Made by a program: the position numbers and the translations under genes
Shown: piece after piece, positions 56,410 through 60,604 of the stretch
Layout of the letters: each line of letters opens with the position of its first letter
Position numbering within the stretch: position 1 is the stretch's first letter
Assembly (NCBI GenBank): GCA_016789745.1
Contig: JAEUQF010000388.1
Location: 1-60,604, forward strand
Source of the DNA: Bryobacterales bacterium
GTDB taxonomy: Bacteria; Acidobacteriota; Terriglobia; Bryobacterales; Bryobacteraceae
Direction: 5' to 3'
Length of the DNA stretch: 60,604 bases
The notes under the pieces: generated by a model
The model's database searches: none
The model's input: the letters and a program-made list of their open reading frames with translations, nothing else
What the model was told of the DNA's origin: nothing

Positions 56410-58356
56410 ATGAGTTTCAGAGCTCCCCGTCTGCTTGTACCAAGCCTGATGGTATCTTCTCTGCTCGCCTCTGACGCGCGCGGCGAAGAGTACACCTTCG
56501 CACGCTCGCAGGCCTTTCTCAAGCAGTACTGTGAGAGCTGCCATAACGACAAGGCCGCCGTCGGCGGATTCCGCCTCTCCCGCTTCGCCACCGAGGCCAG
56601 CTTGAAAGCCCAGGGCCAGAAGTGGATCTCCGCCGCGCATCGGGTCCAGAACCGCGAAATGCCCCCCAAGGGCTCGCCTGCGCCCAACATCGATGAGATC
56701 GAAGCCTTCACGGCGTACGCCGAGCAGGCCGTGCATGGAGCCGTCTGCGCTGCCGGCCCCCAGCCAGGACCCGCCGTCACCCGCCGCCTCAATCGCGACG
56801 AGTACGCCGCCACACTGCGCGACTTGCTCGATATCCACCTCGACATCGCCAAGGGCCTGCCTACCGATGGCGCTGGCGGCGAAGGCTTCGACAACGCGGC
56901 CGAGACGCTCTTCCTCTCCCCACTGCATTCGGAAAAGTACATGGACATGGCGAAGTTTGCCACCGACTTCGCCGCCAAGGAATACAAGCCCCGCCAGAAG
57001 ATCCTCATCGCCAAGCCCGGCGAAGGCATCGCCCCCGAAGAGGCCGCCCGCACCATCCTCCGCGAGTTCCTTCCCAAGGCCTTCCGCCGCCCCGTCACCG
57101 ATGCCGACGTCAACTCCTACGTTGCCTTGTTCCAACTGGCACAGAAGCAGGGCGAAACCTTCGATGGTGCCGTCTTCTTCGCCATCCGCGCCGCCCTGGT
57201 ATCCCCCAAATTCCTGTTCCGTGCCGAGCCGCCCAATCCCGGACCCGGCCCCAGGCCCGTCGATCAGTTCGCTCTCGCCTCCCGCATCTCCTATTTCCTC
57301 TGGGGCAGCATGCCCGACGAACTCCTGTTCGATATCGCCGCCGCCGGTAAACTGCATGACCCGGCCGTCATCCGCGAACTCGTTCCGCGCATGCTTCGCA
57401 ACGACCGTTCCCTCGGCTTCGCCCAGCGCTTCATCGAACAGTGGCTGCGAACACGCGAACTGGCCGGCGACAAGGCCCCGGACGCCAAGCTCTACCCTCT
57501 GTACGCCGAAGATGAGGAACTGCGCGGCGATATCCGCTTCCAGCCCATTCTCTTCTTCCGCGAACTGCTGGTGCAGAACCTCTCGCTGCTGAACATCATC
57601 GATTCGAAGTACACCATCGGCACCAGCAACTTCGCCAAAGTCTTCCAGGACCGTCTGCCCGTCCGCGGCAACCAGCCCAAGCAGCCCCAATGGGTAGTGC
57701 TGCCCGACGGCATCCATCGCGGCGGCTTGTTGGGCATGCCCGCCGTGCTGGCAGTATCGTCCTACCCCTACCGCACCAGCCCCGTGCTGCGCGGCGCCTG
57801 GATCCTCGATTCCATCCTCGGAACCCCGCCGCCCAACCCTCCCGCCAACGTGCCGCCGCTCGAAGAGCACAAGGAAGGTGCGGCGCCCAAGTCCATGAAG
57901 GAACGCCTCAGCCAGCATCGCGGCAATCCGGTTTGTGCCAGTTGCCACAGCCGCATCGATCCGCTCGGCTTCGCGCTCGAGAACTTCGACGTGCTGGGCC
58001 GCTGGCGCAATGAGGACAACGGCGTGCCCATCGACGCCGCCTCCGAACTGGCCGACGGCACCCGGCTGAACGGGCCGGAGGAACTGCGCAAATATCTATT
58101 GGAGCGCAAGGATCTGGTGGTCCGGAACCTCACCCGCAAACTGCTCGGCTTCGCCCTCGGCCGCGGGTTGACGTTAACCGATTCCTGCGCCGTCGACCAG
58201 ATCGTGGCGAAACTGAAGCAAAATGACTACAAGGCCCAGGTTTTGATCGAAGAGATTCTGTTGAGTGAGCCGTTCCGCATGCAGGCGGTTTCGGCTCAAG
58301 CCGCGCCGGTGAAGCCGGTAGTGTCGAAATCGGAGAAGGAGAAGAGCAAACCATGA
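56410..58356 (+). CDS. Exported DUF1592-family cytochrome-like protein with two haem-c motifs
   Basis: The 648-residue protein begins with a signal (RLLVPSLMVSSLLASDA). A CxxCH haem-c motif is at QYCESCHNDKAAVGGF near residue 38. The DUF1587/1592/1588/1585-type series follows (TRRLNRDEYAATLRDLLDI, EFLPKAFRRPVTDADV, FVQRFIEQWLRTRELAGD-like region, VCASCHSRIDPLGFALENFD near residue 520). The second CxxCH lies in that last segment. These proteins are common in Planctomycetota and Acidobacteriota and are always next to a DUF1552 gene. Their biochemical function is not established. The stop overlaps the DUF1552 gene start (ATGA). Confidence 0.9.
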   Translation: MSFRAPRLLVPSLMVSSLLASDARGEEYTFARSQAFLKQYCESCHNDKAAVGGFRLSRFATEASLKAQGQKWISAAHRVQNREMPPKGSPAPNIDEIEAFTAYAEQAVHGAVCAAGPQPGPAVTRRLNRDEYAATLRDLLDIHLDIAKGLPTDGAGGEGFDNAAETLFLSPLHSEKYMDMAKFATDFAAKEYKPRQKILIAKPGEGIAPEEAARTILREFLPKAFRRPVTDADVNSYVALFQLAQKQGETFDGAVFFAIRAALVSPKFLFRAEPPNPGPGPRPVDQFALASRISYFLWGSMPDELLFDIAAAGKLHDPAVIRELVPRMLRNDRSLGFAQRFIEQWLRTRELAGDKAPDAKLYPLYAEDEELRGDIRFQPILFFRELLVQNLSLLNIIDSKYTIGTSNFAKVFQDRLPVRGNQPKQPQWVVLPDGIHRGGLLGMPAVLAVSSYPYRTSPVLRGAWILDSILGTPPPNPPANVPPLEEHKEGAAPKSMKERLSQHRGNPVCASCHSRIDPLGFALENFDVLGRWRNEDNGVPIDAASELADGTRLNGPEELRKYLLERKDLVVRNLTRKLLGFALGRGLTLTDSCAVDQIVAKLKQNDYKAQVLIEEILLSEPFRMQAVSAQAAPVKPVVSKSEKEKSKP

Positions 58357-59696
58357 CCCGTCGTTTGTCCCGTCGCAGCGTCCTTCGTGGCGCCGGCGTT
58401 GCCCTTGGGTTGCCCTGGCTGGAGATGATGACTCCCGCCAAGGCCAGCGCGAATACCGCCGGAACGCAAGCCCATCCGATTCGCCTCGCCGCGCTCTACA
58501 TGCCCAACGGCGTCAACGTCGATCACTGGTTCCCGGAAGGCAAAGGCCGCGACTTCCAACTCACGCCCAGCCTCGCCCCGCTGGCCGACGTCAAGGATCA
58601 ATTGCTCGTCTTCAGCAATCTCTGGAATGCAAACTCCAAAGGCGGCGACGGGCACTACGTCAAGGAAGCGGCGATCCTCACCTGCCAGACCATCAAGAAG
58701 ACCCCGGGCGCGGATCTTGCCAACGGCGTCTCGCTCGATCAGTTGGCGGCGCAGAAGATCGCCGGACAGACGCCGCTGCCGTCGCTCGAACTGGGCGTGA
58801 CACCCGTGGCCATCGGCGTCGATGCCGTTGTCGGCTACACGCGTGTCTACGGGTCGCACATTGCCTGGAGTTCGCCCACAACGCCCCTCGCCCGCGAGAT
58901 CAATCCGCGCGCGGTCTTCGAGCGGCTGTTCCGCGCCTCCACCGGGCAGGGTGCGAATGCGGCCAAGATGGACACCCTGCTCCTCGATCGTGTACTGGGC
59001 GATGCGCGCCGCTTGCGCAACGACCTCGGCGCCAGTGACCGCATTCGCCTCGACGAGTACCTCTCGCTCATGCGGTCCATGGAAGAGCGCGTCCAGCGCG
59101 CCCAGAACGGCACACAGCGCCCCTGGAAGGCCCGCGTGGCGATGGACGCCAAACAGACGCCGCCCGAGAACCCCAAGGATCACGCCGAGCATGTGCGCCT
59201 CATGATGGACATGATGGCCACGGCCTTCCAGACCGACACCACACGCGTCTGCACCTTCATGTTCGGCAATGCCGTCAGCAACGTCAGTTTCCGCTTCCTC
59301 GAAGGCGTCAGCGCCGGCCATCACGACGTCTCGCACCACCAGAAGGATCCCGATAAGCTACGCCAGTACCAGATCATCAACCAGTGGCACGTCAACGAAT
59401 ATGCCTACCTGCTGAAGCGGCTCAAAAACATGCAGGAAGGCGAATCGACGGTGCTGGATAACTCCATGGTGCTGTTCTCCTCGGCCCTCTGCGACGGCAA
59501 CAAGCACGATCCGCATAAGCTGCCGCTCCTGTTGGGCGGCCGTGGCGGTGGCCGTATCGACTCCGGCCAGCACCTTGTCTATAGCGAGGATTCCCCGCTC
59601 GCCAACCTCTACGTGTCGATGCTGGACGCCTTCGGCGCGCCGGTAGAACGATTCGCCGACAGCACCGGTCCGCTGCCGGGTGTGTTGAAGTCATGA
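58353..59696 (+). CDS. DUF1552 family protein, twin-arginine exported
   Basis: The 447-residue protein begins with a strong twin-arginine signal (MTRRLSRRSVLRGAGVALGLPWLEM). The body matches DUF1552 (PIRLAALYMPNGVNVDHWFPEG, and FSSALCDGNKHDPHKLPLLLGG near the end). It is the usual partner of DUF1592 proteins, and the four-base ATGA overlap suggests coupled synthesis in equal amounts. The fold is thought to resemble sulfatase/alkaline-phosphatase proteins, but no active site is assigned here. The stop overlaps the next gene start in the same way. Confidence 0.9.
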   Translation: MTRRLSRRSVLRGAGVALGLPWLEMMTPAKASANTAGTQAHPIRLAALYMPNGVNVDHWFPEGKGRDFQLTPSLAPLADVKDQLLVFSNLWNANSKGGDGHYVKEAAILTCQTIKKTPGADLANGVSLDQLAAQKIAGQTPLPSLELGVTPVAIGVDAVVGYTRVYGSHIAWSSPTTPLAREINPRAVFERLFRASTGQGANAAKMDTLLLDRVLGDARRLRNDLGASDRIRLDEYLSLMRSMEERVQRAQNGTQRPWKARVAMDAKQTPPENPKDHAEHVRLMMDMMATAFQTDTTRVCTFMFGNAVSNVSFRFLEGVSAGHHDVSHHQKDPDKLRQYQIINQWHVNEYAYLLKRLKNMQEGESTVLDNSMVLFSSALCDGNKHDPHKLPLLLGGRGGGRIDSGQHLVYSEDSPLANLYVSMLDAFGAPVERFADSTGPLPGVLKS

Positions 59697-60106
59697 AACG
59701 GCTGCTGTTGACCATGCTGCTGGCGGCGATGTCGCTGCCGGCAGCCGACTTGAGTGGCATCTGGCTGGCCGCGTATCCCTCCCGCCTGCTCGGCGAGGTG
59801 GTGGACGTCGCCTTCAAGTTCACCCAGAACGGCTCCGTCATCAGCGGCAAGATGTATGGCGACTACATCAGCACCGCCATCATCGAAGGCAAAGTGAATG
59901 GCGATGAGGTCGAGTTCGTCATCATCCAGCAGCAACAGGCTGGCAACGAAATCAACAATACCCGCCTGAAGTTCACCGGAAAGCTGAAGAATGGCCAGAT
60001 CGAGATGACGCAGGAGCGCGAGTCGGCGCAACGGGCTGGCAGCGGCGCTGATGTGCAGTTTCGCGGGAATGCCAAACTGTTCTTTACGCTGCGCCGATTA
60101 CTGTAA
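59693..60106 (+). CDS. Small exported protein of unknown function, third gene of the DUF1592 operon
   Basis: The 137-residue product has a Sec signal (KRLLLTMLLAAMSLPAADL). The mature part is beta-rich (GIWLAAYPSRLLGEVVDVAFKF; SGKMYGDYISTAIIEGKV; RLKFTGKLKNGQIEMTQ), like small lipocalin- or avidin-like beta proteins of about 110 residues that appear with DUF1552 genes. No active site is recognised. ATGA overlap with the DUF1552 gene supports one operon. Function is unknown. Confidence 0.75.
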   Translation: MKRLLLTMLLAAMSLPAADLSGIWLAAYPSRLLGEVVDVAFKFTQNGSVISGKMYGDYISTAIIEGKVNGDEVEFVIIQQQQAGNEINNTRLKFTGKLKNGQIEMTQERESAQRAGSGADVQFRGNAKLFFTLRRLL

Positions 60107-60194
60107 ACCGCGCTGTGGCAACGGTTTCAAGTGGCGCTGTGCCGGGCGAGAACTCGCGTCGGTTGCCACTGTATCAAGGTCCGCTTGGATATAT

Positions 60195-60475
60195 CTACTC
60201 TTCCTTTCTGTAGTCACGCAGTCGTCCGGTTGCCAGGCGCCGTATCTCGCTATCGGAATGTTCGGCGAGCACTGTAAGAAATGCCTTCCTCTCCTCCTCG
60301 GACTCCCGGCCAAAGCCCGCCGTATTTCCCATTTGGCTCTGCCAACGCCACCCGGAGTTGCTCTTGAGTTTGCCGTTGGTTGCTAGCGGAAAGTGCCGCC
60401 TTTAGCTCATCGATCATTGCCGTGGATAGCCGCCTCTCGCGCAACAGTCCATCCACGCACTTCTCCCTCGGGGGA
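60195..60475 (-). pseudogene. Remnant of an unidentified gene, apparently frameshifted
   Basis: Two minus-strand peptides in different frames look coherent and overlap in position. One, at about 60330-60440, reads RRLSTAMIDELKAALSASN and EEQLRVALAEPNG-like sequence; the second, at 60195-60332, starts at an ATG and reads ESEEERKAFLTVLAEHSDSEIRRLATGRL to the stop. A frameshift near 60325-60340 would join them into one helix-rich protein. The upstream end runs into short repeats near 60481, which may be an IS end. The remaining gap between 60107 and 60195 contains no gene. Confidence 0.35.
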
Positions 60476-60480
60476 CACCC

Positions 60481-60517
60481 AAAACCGGCCAATGAGGGAC
60501 GTCTGAAAACCGGCCAA
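60481..60517 (+). repeat. Two direct copies of AAAACCGGCCAA, IS21-like end repeats
   Basis: AAAACCGGCCAA occurs at 60481-60492 and 60506-60517, 25 bp apart, with further matches around it (ATGAGG). Such multiple short direct repeats are found at the ends of IS21-family elements. No transposase frame is visible before the window ends at 60604, so an element would have to extend to the right. Confidence 0.4.
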
Positions 60518-60604
60518 CGAGAATGAGGGCAGGACATTGATCAGGACGGATAAGATCCGTCGACGTGAGCAATGTCTTGAGCGAAGAGAAACGACAACAA
60601 GTAA

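Noticed and set aside
60115..60169. Inverted repeat GTGGCAAC/GTTGCCAC after the last operon gene
   Set aside because: The loop is 39 nt and no T-run follows; weak evidence for a terminator.

Overview
The window looks like a chromosomal segment of an Acidobacteriota bacterium, most likely of the Solibacter/Bryobacter group. This is an inference from gene content, not from a marker gene: GC-rich coding DNA, two large secreted proteins with the Solibacter-type TIGR03437 C-terminal domain, an Oar-like TonB receptor with a carboxypeptidase-regulatory N-terminus, a DUF1592/DUF1552 pair, and many enzymes carrying Sec or twin-arginine signals. No rRNA, tRNA or CRISPR array was seen.

Layout. 1-4300: tilS (cut by the window edge), ftsH, a HAD phosphatase and an exported SGNH hydrolase. 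4.3-8.9 kb: a 1515-residue secreted Ig-like/BACON protein. 8.9-10.8 kb: a nitric-oxide response operon made of a truncated haemoglobin, a ferredoxin-type reductase and NsrR, with a recognisable NsrR operator over the promoter. 10.8-15.6 kb: exported proteins (Cna-B-like protein, serine beta-lactamase-like hydrolase, M28 peptidase). 15.6-17.2 kb: an arsR-arsM-arsC operon on the minus strand, with a promoter that places the transcription start on the arsR start codon. 17.2-19.7 kb: an exported 2-hydroxyacid dehydrogenase and a decayed two-gene module ending in a broken PIN-domain gene. 19.7-22.7 kb: two overlapping leucine-rich-repeat genes. 22.9-27.6 kb: acs, a DUF255 thioredoxin-like gene and tpx.

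27.6-37.5 kb: a minus-strand protein with the hallmarks of an ADP-ribosyltransferase fold (the most unusual gene here), a secreted TIGR03437 protein, the Oar-like receptor, a small kinase-like protein and a twin-arginine DegT aminotransferase. 37.5-38.3 kb: a scar that holds a second copy of the last 63 bp of the aminotransferase gene. 38.3-42.6 kb: a tight minus-strand operon of sulfatase, bicupin and mandelate racemase-like enzyme, all apparently exported. 42.7-44.7 kb: a peptidoglycan-binding/caspase-like fusion and a secreted protein. 44.9-51.2 kb: a 2076-residue mosaic exoprotein with about twelve FG-GAP repeats and three C-terminal GYF-type repeats. 51.2-56.3 kb: a lipoprotein, a GH24 lysozyme-like protein without a signal peptide, a TsaC/Sua5 protein, a homocysteine methyltransferase-MTHFR fusion and an exported esterase. 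56.4-60.1 kb: a translationally coupled DUF1592-DUF1552-small protein operon. The right edge holds a gene remnant and short repeats like those at IS ends.

The segment is dominated by secreted and envelope functions, mixed with housekeeping genes and a few degraded genes. Many starts are not preceded by a Shine-Dalgarno sequence, and several have a -10-like hexamer 6 to 8 nt upstream of the start codon, so leaderless transcription may be frequent here.
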